A DNA stretch of 21,943 nt from JBAXQQ01 sp037131695 (GCA_964638715.1 CAZWZF010000070.1:1-21943); one strand, 5' to 3'. Shown: positions 1 to 7,847, numbered from the stretch's first letter. Notes: generated by a model from the letters alone, not told the origin. Made by a program: numbers and translations.

Positions 1-454
1 GACCGCGGTCGGAAGACCACAGCCCCCAGACCGGTTGTGTGCCAAAAGCATAGATCCGTTTCGAGCCCTTTGGGATCAGGGGGATGAAGCCGTGTTGGTT
101 GTAGTCGATGTCGAAGGCGACAGTCGGCCCCTGCCAGGTCTTCCCCTGGTCCTTGGAACGGTAAGCCACCATGTCATTCGCCTTGTCGAACTGCGGACGG
201 TGACCATAGTGACAGCTCCCCGTGGGCTTCTCTGCCGTGTTAGTGGGGAACATCAGCAGGTAATCGCCGCCCGGAGTTTTGGTGGCACGGGTTTCAAACA
301 GGCTACCAGTGGCGGTGTGTACGACCTGGCCGGATATGGCTGGGCAGGCTAACACCAGGGCGAGGTTCTCATCCACCCGCAATCCGGCGGGGAGCGTCGC
401 GAAATTGACGGTGCGGTGGGCGATGGTCGTTTCATTTAGTAGTAATTTTGACAT
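1..454 (-). CDS. BNR/Asp-box (sialidase-fold) protein, N-terminal part, runs off the left edge
   Basis: An open minus-strand frame starts at ATG 454-452 behind a good AGGAG ribosome site and stays open to base 1, so only about 151 N-terminal residues are present. Residues 100-107 read SKDQGKTW, which matches the Asp-box (S-x-D-x-G-x-T-W) of sialidase-type beta-propellers. A second SSDRG near the edge may begin another Asp-box. There is no signal peptide, so a cytoplasmic enzyme or binding protein is likely. The start lies 20 bp after the stop of the GH36 glycosidase, so the two are almost certainly co-transcribed and probably act on the same glycan. Base composition is G+C-rich, like the GH36 gene and unlike most of the window. 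The propeller fold is well supported. True sialidase activity is not, because the catalytic Tyr/Glu region lies outside the window. Confidence 0.72.
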   Translation of the reverse strand, partial: MSKLLLNETTIAHRTVNFATLPAGLRVDENLALVLACPAISGQVVHTATGSLFETRATKTPGGDYLLMFPTNTAEKPTGSCHYGHRPQFDKANDMVAYRSKDQGKTWQGPTVAFDIDYNQHGFIPLIPKGSKRIYAFGTQPVWGLWSSDRG

Positions 455-474
455 GGTAATCTCCTCTTCTTCGA

Positions 475-2652
475 TTATTTTACTAACTCGGCGGTGACAA
501 TTTCACTGGTCATCGGGCGGCTCAACCGCACCAGGATGCCGGTCTCGACGAGTTCCCGCCCGCTGGCGGTGAAGTTCTCACCGGTGTTGGCCATCAACAC
601 CTGGTAGGTACGGTCGCGACGCAGGCCGCGAAATGCGAACCTGTATTCGGGTGCGGCTTGGCCGGCCAAACGGAACAACGCGCAAATAGCCTTTGAGGCA
701 TCGGGTGCGGCGTATTCAAAGACACACCAGTCCTCCGGCTGCCAGTCTTCGACCGATTCGTCGGACGGCGGTTCGGTGTGGTGATAGACGCGGCAGGTAT
801 CCTTCAGCGGTCGGATATGGTGCTTAAAGAAATCGACACTGCGGCGGATGCTCTCGAACGCCACCGGATTCTTCTCGGCCAGGGTCGGCCATACGCCGCT
901 GATACAGGGATTGCCAAGCAGCATGTTCATGCGCACCTGCATATCCAAATCGCCGCCCAGGTGGGCGTTCATCACCACGCCGGTGAACCTCGCCAGCCTT
1001 TCCGGCGGCAGTGCCAACATGATCCCCTGTTGCATCCGCACGGCCCGCGGTGCCAACTCGTAGTCGCTGAACCAGGTAAAATCGGTGCGCGACACCATTC
1101 CGAGGTCGGTGCGCCCGCCTCCACCGGCACAGTTCTCCAAAATCAGTTTCGGATGCCGTTGCCGTACGCGTTCCCAAATGCCATTCATTGCCTCGTAATG
1201 CCGCCAGATAGTCTGTTCATCAAGACCGTCCCGCAGGTGCGTGCCTCCATTGCCGGGATAAAGATTGTAGTCCAGCCTGAATAGATCAATGCCGTACTCA
1301 CGGATGGCCCGCTCGATTTCGGACTCGACCCACACCGCCACCTCGGGCTTGGCCAGGTCGAGATGGTTGTTAATGCGCTTACCGTCCACTTCGAGCAGCC
1401 AATCGGGATTCTCTTGGATGATTGGGCTGTTCTCGGAAGCGGCCTCGATCCAGAACCACAGACCGCATTTCAGCCCTCGTTTGCGGGCGTGAGCAAAGAC
1501 GGGGGCGAAGCCGTTGGGCAGGCGGTTACCCGGGTTCCAGTTCCCTGTGATATGCCAGTCCTCGCCCAGGTTGCCATACCAGCCCGCATCAATGGTGAAC
1601 ACCTCGGCGCCGAGATCGGCGGCAATATCGATTTCGCGGATGAGCCGTTCCTCACTCATCTCGTGATTCATATAACTCCAGTGGTTGTAGCTGATCAAGC
1701 CGCAGCGGTCGGCATCCCATGCCGGCAGGACGCTCCGACGCTGATGCGCATGCAGGGCTTGCGCCATCTCAGAAAGGTCGCCTGCCATCCCACCGAAGTG
1801 AACTTCCGGCGTCCGGATGCTCTCACCAGGCACCAGAACGCGCAGGTTGCCGGAACCGAACGGACCGATTCCCGCATGCACACGACCGTCCATCATGGCG
1901 GCCCGCAGCCGCCAGTTGCCCGACCAGGCAAGTTGCATGACAAAGATATTGCCCGCTTTGCCGTCGCGCAGGTAGAGGATCGGATGACCCCAGCCGCTCT
2001 TGCCGGAGGTTTCGCTCAGCTCGAACGGTTCCTCGCCCAATGGCCGCCACTCGAAATGGCCTTCGTTCGAGTGCCGGTTGTCAATGAAGTAGCCAATTTC
2101 ATAATCGCCGTGGGCGGTAGAATATTTCGAGTTATCCCCCCAGTAGCAGTCGCCGAACTGGCAGGGGAACACCCTGCCCGACCAAACTTCGAGCGCGCTG
2201 AGCGCCCAGGGTGTAGTACCAATGTTTTGCAGGGTTAGCCAACGGGTGAATAATCCAGTGCCGTCAGCCACCGTGTGTACGGTCACCTCCACCGGTTGCT
2301 CCGCATGCCGTAAGACGACCTCGGCGTGTTCCCCGTCGGATGCCATATTGACCACGGTCCAACGGTTGCTCACCTTCGCGCCGTCGATGCTCAGGTGAAA
2401 TGCCGCGTTCTCCTCCGCATCCCCGCGGCAGACAGGATTAATTTCCGGGCGGCTAATAGGTGACCAATAGCGCGCGATCCACGCGCCGTCGCGCAGCCCC
2501 TCATCGCTGATAATCAACCCGCTGGTGCAGCGCAGCGTCTGCGGCACCCCGCTCGCATCGGGCTCCAGTGCCTGGCAGTGCGCATAAACTGGTTCAAGGG
2601 CGTTCGGGTGCTGAATGGCAGCCGTTTCAGTGAGCAAATCAATGTCTGACAT
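475..2652 (-). CDS. GH36-family alpha-galactosidase-type glycoside hydrolase
   Basis: A 725-residue retaining alpha-glycosidase of the GH36/melibiase type, expected to release alpha-linked galactose (or N-acetylgalactosamine) from oligosaccharides. The N-terminal beta-sandwich covers roughly residues 1-310. The TIM barrel starts near 315: FTIDAGWYG at 353-360, GLWFWIEAASENSP at 397-410, and FRLDYN at 458-463 with D461 the likely nucleophile. ENCAGGGGR follows at 506-514, and WFSD at 527-530 with D530 the likely acid/base. No signal peptide is visible, so action is probably cytoplasmic. I chose ATG 2652 because AGAGAGG precedes it at about 8 bp. The frame extends upstream to 2748, but that would overlap the decarboxylase remnant. 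The BNR gene follows 20 bp downstream. Family membership is clear; substrate is inferred. Confidence 0.9.
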   Translation of the reverse strand: MSDIDLLTETAAIQHPNALEPVYAHCQALEPDASGVPQTLRCTSGLIISDEGLRDGAWIARYWSPISRPEINPVCRGDAEENAAFHLSIDGAKVSNRWTVVNMASDGEHAEVVLRHAEQPVEVTVHTVADGTGLFTRWLTLQNIGTTPWALSALEVWSGRVFPCQFGDCYWGDNSKYSTAHGDYEIGYFIDNRHSNEGHFEWRPLGEEPFELSETSGKSGWGHPILYLRDGKAGNIFVMQLAWSGNWRLRAAMMDGRVHAGIGPFGSGNLRVLVPGESIRTPEVHFGGMAGDLSEMAQALHAHQRRSVLPAWDADRCGLISYNHWSYMNHEMSEERLIREIDIAADLGAEVFTIDAGWYGNLGEDWHITGNWNPGNRLPNGFAPVFAHARKRGLKCGLWFWIEAASENSPIIQENPDWLLEVDGKRINNHLDLAKPEVAVWVESEIERAIREYGIDLFRLDYNLYPGNGGTHLRDGLDEQTIWRHYEAMNGIWERVRQRHPKLILENCAGGGGRTDLGMVSRTDFTWFSDYELAPRAVRMQQGIMLALPPERLARFTGVVMNAHLGGDLDMQVRMNMLLGNPCISGVWPTLAEKNPVAFESIRRSVDFFKHHIRPLKDTCRVYHHTEPPSDESVEDWQPEDWCVFEYAAPDASKAICALFRLAGQAAPEYRFAFRGLRRDRTYQVLMANTGENFTASGRELVETGILVRLSRPMTSEIVTAELVK

Positions 2653-2675
2653 GGGATACCCTCTCTGTTGATTTA

Positions 2676-2897
2676 TTAACGTACCGACTCGACTGAATAC
2701 CCCAGCAATTCTGCCCGGCGCTTCAGATAATACTGAAAATTCTCCCATGATACATCGGGAGGTACGCTGTGATCCACGGCGGGGATACAGCCGCCGGCTT
2801 CAACAGCCGGGCGGATACGTTCGAGTTCGCGATCAATGGCGTCAGGACCGGCGGCCAAGGCGCGCTTGTCCACTCCGCCCCACACCGCCAGTACGCA
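2676..2897 (-). pseudogene. 3' remnant of a uroporphyrinogen-decarboxylase-family gene
   Basis: The last 74 codons before TAA at 2678-2676 encode a typical C-terminus of the URO-D/MtaA-like superfamily: WGGVDKRALAAGPDAI, then AGGCIPAVDHSVPPDV, then ENFQYYLKRRAELLG. Family members are around 340 residues, so about four fifths of the gene is missing. The frame begins immediately after the TAA of the pilin gene (2900-2898), with no methionine, no ribosome site and no room for the N-terminal barrel. A GTG at 2885 could open the frame but would make only 69 residues without an active site. The stop lies 23 bp before the GH36 start, so the intact ancestor was probably the first gene of the glycosidase operon. 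URO-D-like proteins of this kind are common in sugar-use loci of environmental bacteria, where they are not haem enzymes. Confidence 0.82.
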
Positions 2898-4067
2898 TTA
2901 TAATCCGTATTTATCCCTGAGATAATACTCAACTCTGGTGCGCTCACCGTCGCTGAGGACATTGGGGTAGACGATAATTTCGGCAATCTCGCCGAGGTAA
3001 TACATGCTGAGATCCTCACCGATTTTCGTAGCCAGATGCCCTGATGGGTTGTGGTTCGCCCCTAACGCATCTGTGCCCTTCTGGCCATTTACGTACCCTT
3101 TAACGGTGCCTGTAGCATTATTCCAGGTGGCAGCAAGGATTGCCGGCGACGTGGTGGCGGGCATGGAGGCAGCAAGATTAGTGTTAGTTGGACTGGCACT
3201 GCGCGCGCTCATTTGCCAATTTCCACCAGTAACATAGGTACCCCATAATGATGAACAAGATGTATACGATGAACGGAGCAGCACTTTCGTTGAGGTAATA
3301 TCTGCTGTTTTGGCAACAACAAACCAGCTAAATGTCCCTACGTTGAACGCTGCTATCGGTCCGATCGCCAGAACAGTCGAGCTGCCATTGAATGTCAGAC
3401 TGGGACGCCCATTCATTCCAGTCGCGTTATAGGTTGGTTGCTTGCTTCCCGTCGCCTGGCTTGCACTGGCGCCGGTGTCACTCTGGTCCGCCCAGGCGGA
3501 TACTTTGTTGTTGCTGTCTTTCGTCACGCCGGCAGATGCGTCTAACTGCAATTTTACGCCTAGCACGGGCGGGGTGGTCCAAATCAACGGTGGAGTATCC
3601 ACGGCGGTTACATGGCCGTCGACATAACTCACCAGTGCCTTGCCGCTATGTCGCTTCTCGCAATTGCCCAGATTTCCAACTATGTTAGTATAACTACTAC
3701 TGCCGCAATCCGCCGTCAGACCAGCACTGGCCGGGTCTGGAATACTGCCGATCGATTGCCCGGAGCGTGACTCGTAATAGCCATACCCGTTTGGTGTGCC
3801 TTTCCCTTTCGTCGGGCAAACCAGCACTCCCGGGTCAACTTCAATATCGCTCCACACCGTACCTGAGGATGGTAATGTTTCTTCATGATCCTGTACATAC
3901 ATCTGCAATGTCGCCGCAATCTGCCGTTGATTGCTGGTACAGGTCGTTTGCCGCGCCTTCTCCCGCGCACGGGCGAAGACTGGGAACAGAATCGCGGCGA
4001 GGATAGCAATTATGGCTATCACGACCAGCAATTCGATGAGGGTGAAACCTTTTTGATTGGTTTTCAT
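2898..4067 (-). CDS. Type IV pilin-like (H-x9-DG) protein fused to a C-terminal LamG/concanavalin-like domain
   Basis: A 389-residue protein starting at ATG 4067 behind AAGGAG at 8 bp. The N-terminus is a class III prepilin leader with cleavage expected between G7 and F8, then FTLIELL with E12 at mature position 5, and a long hydrophobic helix. The pseudopilin body has the SNQRQIAATLQMYVQDHEE segment and the H-x9-DG signature (RHSGKALVSYVDGHV) seen in DUF1559-like pilins. From about residue 170 a second domain resembles LamG/concanavalin A jellyrolls, ending in ERTRVEYYLRDKYGL. It is presumably secreted or surface-displayed through a type II secretion or type IV pilus machine, with the jellyroll binding glycan. 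An SGNH hydrolase gene lies upstream. G+C is intermediate between its two sides. The prepilin call is strong; ligand binding is inferred. Confidence 0.88.
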   Translation of the reverse strand: MKTNQKGFTLIELLVVIAIIAILAAILFPVFARAREKARQTTCTSNQRQIAATLQMYVQDHEETLPSSGTVWSDIEVDPGVLVCPTKGKGTPNGYGYYESRSGQSIGSIPDPASAGLTADCGSSSYTNIVGNLGNCEKRHSGKALVSYVDGHVTAVDTPPLIWTTPPVLGVKLQLDASAGVTKDSNNKVSAWADQSDTGASASQATGSKQPTYNATGMNGRPSLTFNGSSTVLAIGPIAAFNVGTFSWFVVAKTADITSTKVLLRSSYTSCSSLWGTYVTGGNWQMSARSASPTNTNLAASMPATTSPAILAATWNNATGTVKGYVNGQKGTDALGANHNPSGHLATKIGEDLSMYYLGEIAEIIVYPNVLSDGERTRVEYYLRDKYGL

Positions 4068-4232
4068 AGTTTTTCTCCTTTTTATATTTTTCCAGTAATA
4101 CTGGATAAAATCTGTAACTTGATCAGAAGTCTTATTAGCCAATATCAATCCAAGATTTGCATCAGCTATTAAATCTACCGATACTGCATATAAATTAACA
4201 AGTTTTTCGTTAATTAATATCTTCTCTAAAAA

Positions 4233-4988
4233 TTAATTGGATTCATCATTTTTCTCCGATTTTTCAAATAAAATTAAACTGCTGATTGTTAAAGCAGCAA
4301 ACCAGGTCTCAGCTATTTTATTCATGCCATTTTCATTCGGATGTACACCATCATCTGTAATATCATCAGCAGTCAATGCAGAATAAATATCAACAAAATA
4401 TACTTTTTTATTATCATTTTGTAATAATGAAATTATATCCTGAAGTGATTCATTATATGCTTTAACATTTTCATAACCATTACGAGGAGGTTTTTGTGGA
4501 GTAATAGACGCAACAAATAGATGACCATGAAATTCTTTTGTTATAGTTGTAATTAAAATATCCCTTGCTGCAGCATCAAATCCATTGGCACCGGACATTA
4601 ATAATATTATGTCAGGTTGATGTTTTTTAATTACAGTTGTGATGTCAGGAACAGATATTTCCTTAACATTGTTTGCGTCCAAAACATCCTGTGGTGTCGG
4701 TACTAATCCGCCTGATAAAATACTATGGTTTCCAAAACCAGCCAGACCATGATGATTGGGTTGAAATGTCGGGTCGATAATACCATCATTGCCAAATGCA
4801 TGATAATTTAAATCCCCAACAAACTCAAAACAAACATTGGCGGAACGAAGTTTATCCTGCAGGATTTTTCGCCAACCGCCGCCGTCAGGATTTGGTAAGC
4901 CAATAGCTTGACCTTTGTAAGGCCCATCAGAATATATTGCTAAATATGTACCACGGGTAATGGAATCACCTATCGGCATTATTCGCAT
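4233..4988 (-). CDS. SGNH/GDSL-family hydrolase (esterase/lipase type)
   Basis: A 251-residue hydrolase with the SGNH blocks in order: GDSIT at 7-11 (nucleophile S9), a block II glycine around HGLAGFG at 80-86, SGAN at 132-135 (block III N135), and DDGVHPN at 212-218 giving the D213-x-x-H216 pair. Enzymes of this fold deacylate carbohydrates, lipids or other esters. No signal peptide is seen, so it is either cytoplasmic or exported by an unrecognised route. Start ATG 4988 has GGAG at 9 bp. A perfect -10 hexamer TATAAT (5043-5038) lies upstream but without a convincing -35. It is A+T-rich, unlike the glycosidases downstream, and is followed after 165 bp by the pilin gene. The substrate cannot be told from sequence; an acetyl-esterase on glycans would fit the neighbours. 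Confidence 0.87.
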   Translation of the reverse strand: MRIMPIGDSITRGTYLAIYSDGPYKGQAIGLPNPDGGGWRKILQDKLRSANVCFEFVGDLNYHAFGNDGIIDPTFQPNHHGLAGFGNHSILSGGLVPTPQDVLDANNVKEISVPDITTVIKKHQPDIILLMSGANGFDAAARDILITTITKEFHGHLFVASITPQKPPRNGYENVKAYNESLQDIISLLQNDNKKVYFVDIYSALTADDITDDGVHPNENGMNKIAETWFAALTISSLILFEKSEKNDESN

Positions 4989-5383
4989 TGCATTCTTCTC
5001 CTTCCCCTACTTACATAAGCAAAGAACCATTTTTACCATTATAAGTTAAGTTAAGAAGCAATGTAGTATAAATATTCAGCCAATATGTTTAAAATCAAGC
5101 CAATGTACAAAAATAATTAAAGATGAATGTTAAAGAAATTATATCATATTACCGGAATTACTTTCTCTCCCATACCAAAGGTTTCCAATTCCACCAGTAT
5201 ATATCATCCAAGTTTTGGGTATCAATCAGGCAGGCTTCCCTATTAAAATCTCAAACTTTTGAGAATAAATAAAGTCATCTTCTATAAAAAGGTGGTTTCA
5301 TGTTGTCCTGACATCTCGCAATGGTGACAACTACATGGTACGCTCTGGCTCCACCACCTTTCCCACAGGCTTTTCCTTCTTCT
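4989..5383. other. 395-bp gene-free stretch with nested inverted repeats
   Basis: No reading frame of credible length or start is present. It contains a 7-bp palindrome around TCTCAAA-CT-TTTGAGA near 5250-5265 and a nested inverted repeat at 5288-5361, listed separately. A short minus-strand stretch reading NLDDIYWWNWKPLVWERK (roughly 5213-5160) looks protein-like but is bounded by nearby stops. The block could be a decayed mobile element or gene remnant. Nothing firmer can be said. Confidence 0.5.
5288..5361 (-). repeat. Nested inverted repeat, possible structured RNA or small palindromic element
   Basis: AAAGGTGGT at 5288-5296 pairs perfectly with ACCACCTTT at 5353-5361. Inside, GTTGTC at 5302-5307 pairs with GACAAC at 5326-5331, and CAT 5299-5301 with ATG 5335-5337. 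On the minus strand the outer stem ends in CCACCTTTTTATAG, so the whole could end transcription from the nucleotidyltransferase gene that stops at 5384. The 56-base interior is too long for a simple terminator. Confidence 0.5.
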
Positions 5384-6139
5384 TTAAATCTTAACCCATT
5401 CACGCAGTCGCGGGTCGTTTTCTAATTTTGCCACATCTTCCGGGGTGGTAAAATGGACTCTTTCTTGTATTAATTCGTGGCATATTACTGGCAAGCCGTC
5501 CTGAATCATCATGTCCATTGCTTCGGTTACGTATCTTTCTTTCTCGCCAGAAATATTCATTTTATGCAGGTATTGCCATATCTTTTCTGAATAGACGATG
5601 ATTCCGCCGATGTTCCAGTTGGTGCCAGCGGTGCCGGGTTGAGGTTTCTCGATGAGTTTTTTCACCCTGTTGCCATTGCGATATACCGCGCCGCCTGCCC
5701 AGGGGTCGTCTACCCAGTTTATGCTCAATACGCAATCAGCATTGGCCGGGTGGGTGTTTGCAATGTTGAATACCGCGGTCAGATTTTCCGGCGCGGTCAT
5801 AATATCTCCCCAGTGCAATAATACCGGGTCATCACCGCATGCTTCTTCTGCCAGCAGCATCGCTCCTGCGGTGCCATTTAATACCGTTTGTTCGATATAG
5901 GTCATTTTCATGCCAAATTTGCTGCCATCGCCAAAATAATCTTTTATTACATCACCCAGGTAACCATAAATAACTATCGTTTCAGTGATGCCGACAGCGG
6001 CAAACTCGCGGATTATCCATTCCAGCAACGGCTTGCCAGAAATATCTACCATTGGTTTTGGTTTGTCAGCAGTAAGCGGCATCAGCCTTTTCCCGCGGCC
6101 GGCCGCCAAAATAATCGCTTTCTTAACAGGTTTAATCAT
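5384..6139 (-). CDS. Sugar-1-phosphate nucleotidyltransferase (NTP_transferase family)
   Basis: A 251-residue single-domain enzyme that would join a sugar 1-phosphate to an NTP and release pyrophosphate, supplying nucleotide sugars for surface polysaccharide or wall recycling. The nucleotide loop is ILAAGRGKRLMPLT at 9-22, then DKPKPMVDISGKPLL, the GTAGAM segment that contacts the base, WGDI with the metal-binding aspartate, and EKP. There is no left-handed beta-helix, so it is shorter than GlmU; RfbA- and MurU-like enzymes share this length. Start ATG 6139 has GGAG 10 bp upstream. It follows metK by 215 bp containing palindromes and may have its own leader. The exact sugar and nucleotide are unknown. 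Confidence 0.87.
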   Translation of the reverse strand: MIKPVKKAIILAAGRGKRLMPLTADKPKPMVDISGKPLLEWIIREFAAVGITETIVIYGYLGDVIKDYFGDGSKFGMKMTYIEQTVLNGTAGAMLLAEEACGDDPVLLHWGDIMTAPENLTAVFNIANTHPANADCVLSINWVDDPWAGGAVYRNGNRVKKLIEKPQPGTAGTNWNIGGIIVYSEKIWQYLHKMNISGEKERYVTEAMDMMIQDGLPVICHELIQERVHFTTPEDVAKLENDPRLREWVKI

Positions 6140-6195
6140 TAATTATCATCTCCAGATATTAATTCCACTTTTAAGCAACTTATATTAAACCGAAC

Positions 6196-6286
6196 ATAGG
6201 GATAATATCGAGTACAGGCAGCGAATATCGTGTTCTTTCGTAAATTAAACAAATCAATATTTACGATATTCGAGCCAATCCCCTAT
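6196..6286. repeat. Imperfect 90-bp palindrome in the leader of the nucleotidyltransferase
   Basis: Three nested pairings are visible. ATAGGG 6196-6201 pairs with CCCTAT 6281-6286, extended by AT/AT across a bulged C. CGAATATCGT 6222-6231 pairs with ACGATATTCG 6263-6272, a perfect 10 bp. CGTAAAT 6239-6245 pairs with ATTTACG 6260-6266 and competes with the second stem. Six T residues follow on the plus strand, but no plus-strand gene precedes it. On the minus strand it sits in the region upstream of the start at 6139. Confidence 0.55.
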
Positions 6287-6301
6287 TTTTTAAATATTTT
6301 T

Positions 6302-6352
6302 TGACAGGACTAACAGGATTAACAAGACTTTTATCCTGCCCATTCATGTTAA
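6302..6352. repeat. Degenerate copy of a GACAGGATTAACAGGAT-type dispersed intergenic repeat
   Basis: TGACAGGACTAACAGGATTAACA is followed by ATCCTG and TGTTAAT. CAGGAT 6314-6319 pairs with ATCCTG 6333-6338, and ATTAACA pairs with TGTTAAT near 6345-6352. Short repeats built from ACAGGAT units occur between genes in many environmental bacteria. This one ends right at the metK stop codon. Confidence 0.5.
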
Positions 6353-6354
6353 TG

Positions 6355-7515
6355 TTACACAATTGGCACTGTGCCGGCTGCTTTTGCCAGTTCAACCGCC
6401 ATATCGGTATCTTCCCACTTTACATTCAGGTCAGTGCGGCCGAAATGTCCGTAAGCGGCGGTGTCGCGATATTGCGGTTTTCGCAATTGCAGTTTCTCGA
6501 TTATTTTCAATGGCCTTAAATCGAAATATTTGCGGATTAGTTTATCGATATCATCGTCGCTGATTTTTCCGGTGCCATAGGTTTCAACGCAAATAGACAG
6601 CGGTTCTGCCTTGCCGATTGCATAGGCAACTTCCAACTGCAACCTTTCCGCTATTCCGGCGGCAACGATATTTTTTGCGATATAGCGCATCATATATGCA
6701 GCACTGCGATCAACCTTAGTCGGGTCTTTGCCGCTGAATGCGCCGCCGCCATGGCTTGCCATGCCGCCGTAGGTATCAACAATAATCTTTCTGCCGGTCA
6801 GGCCGGTATCTGCTGCCGGTCCGCCAACTTCAAATTTACCAGTTGGATTTACCAAAATCTCAGTTGTATCATCAATTAATTTCAAATCACCCAGCACCGG
6901 GATAATCACATATTTAATTAAATCCTGCTTAATTAAATCCTGGTCCATACCAACCGCATGATGGGTGCTGATTAACACTTTATCTATATGAATCGGTTTG
7001 TGGGCGTTATATTCTACTGTTACCTGGGTCTTGCCATCGGGACGCAGATATGACAGTGTGCCGTTTTTGCGTACCGTTGCCAACTGTCGTGCAAGGTTAT
7101 GTGCCCACTGAATGGGAGCCGGCATTAATTCCGGTGTTTCAGCACAGGCAAAGCCGAACATCATCCCCTGATCGCCGGCACCACCGGCATTAACACCCAT
7201 GGCGATATCTGGTGATTGCCCTATTAATAGATTTTCAATTTCTACTGTTTCGCCATCAAAACCTGTCTCTGCGTCATAACCGATTTCTGCAACTGTCTTG
7301 CGAACTATTTCATTTATTTGCGACATATCTGCTTTGGCTGTTATTTCACCGGCGATAATAATTTTTTTAGGGGTAACAAATGTTTCACATGCTACTCTGG
7401 CTTCGCTATCCTGCGCCAATATCGCATCCAAAATCGCATCAGAAATCTGGTCAGCAACTTTATCGGGATGCCCCTCGGTTACAGACTCTGACGTGAACAT
7501 ATAATCTTTTTCCAA
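6355..7515 (-). CDS. metK: S-adenosylmethionine synthetase
   Basis: A 386-residue enzyme that makes S-adenosylmethionine from methionine and ATP, with normal family length. Signature segments are GHPDK at 15-19, GAGDQG at 112-117 and GGGAFSGKDPTKVDRSAAY at 256-274, covering the ATP, magnesium and potassium sites. The start is TTG at 7515: GGAGG sits 10 bp before it, whereas the first ATG (7500) would be 25 bp from that ribosome site and would begin just before TSESVTEGHPDK. A promoter with TTGTAA and TATAAT lies about 45 bp upstream. The predicted leader is only about 40 nt, with no room for a SAM riboswitch. It appears to be transcribed alone; the next gene downstream is 215 bp away across palindromes. 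Confidence 0.97.
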   Translation of the reverse strand: MEKDYMFTSESVTEGHPDKVADQISDAILDAILAQDSEARVACETFVTPKKIIIAGEITAKADMSQINEIVRKTVAEIGYDAETGFDGETVEIENLLIGQSPDIAMGVNAGGAGDQGMMFGFACAETPELMPAPIQWAHNLARQLATVRKNGTLSYLRPDGKTQVTVEYNAHKPIHIDKVLISTHHAVGMDQDLIKQDLIKYVIIPVLGDLKLIDDTTEILVNPTGKFEVGGPAADTGLTGRKIIVDTYGGMASHGGGAFSGKDPTKVDRSAAYMMRYIAKNIVAAGIAERLQLEVAYAIGKAEPLSICVETYGTGKISDDDIDKLIRKYFDLRPLKIIEKLQLRKPQYRDTAAYGHFGRTDLNVKWEDTDMAVELAKAAGTVPIV

Positions 7516-7558
7516 CTTGACTTGACCTCCGAAAATAAAATGCTCATTTGGCGAAGTA

Positions 7559-7586
7559 ATTATATCAATTTCTGAAAATTTTACAA
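7559..7586 (-). promoter_or_regulatory. metK promoter
   Basis: On the minus strand, TTGTAA (7586-7581) is separated by 16 bp from a perfect TATAAT (7564-7559). The -10 lies about 45 bp before the TTG start at 7515. Confidence 0.6.
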
Positions 7587-7597
7587 TAAAAATACTT

Positions 7598-7640
<43 letters not shown>

Positions 7641-7798
7641 TATTACGATTAAGTTTTGAATATTAAAAGAAATTTTTAATAATAAAGTAAACCATAACTT
7701 GAATTATCGAAGTTAACTAAGCATAACACCTAAAAATAATCTTATCCTAATCAATCCTTATAATCGATGTGAAAAACAATAAATACATAATGCACCCT

Positions 7799-7843
7799 AA
7801 AAAGAAACGCCGTTGCCAATTCTCGTTAGAGACGGCAACGGCG
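7799..7843 (-). terminator. Strong intrinsic terminator of the outer-membrane-barrel-like gene
   Basis: CGCCGTTGCC 7808-7817 pairs perfectly with GGCAACGGCG 7834-7843. Inside, TCTC 7821-7824 pairs with GAGA 7829-7832 around a GTTA loop. On the minus strand the stem is followed by TTTCTTTTT. Confidence 0.88.
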
Positions 7844-7847
7844 CCCC

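Noticed and set aside
1363..2238. A 291-codon plus-strand open frame within the glycosidase gene
   Set aside because: It is an antisense shadow of the GH36 coding sequence in G+C-rich DNA. Its product has no recognisable motif, while the minus strand carries all GH36 motifs.
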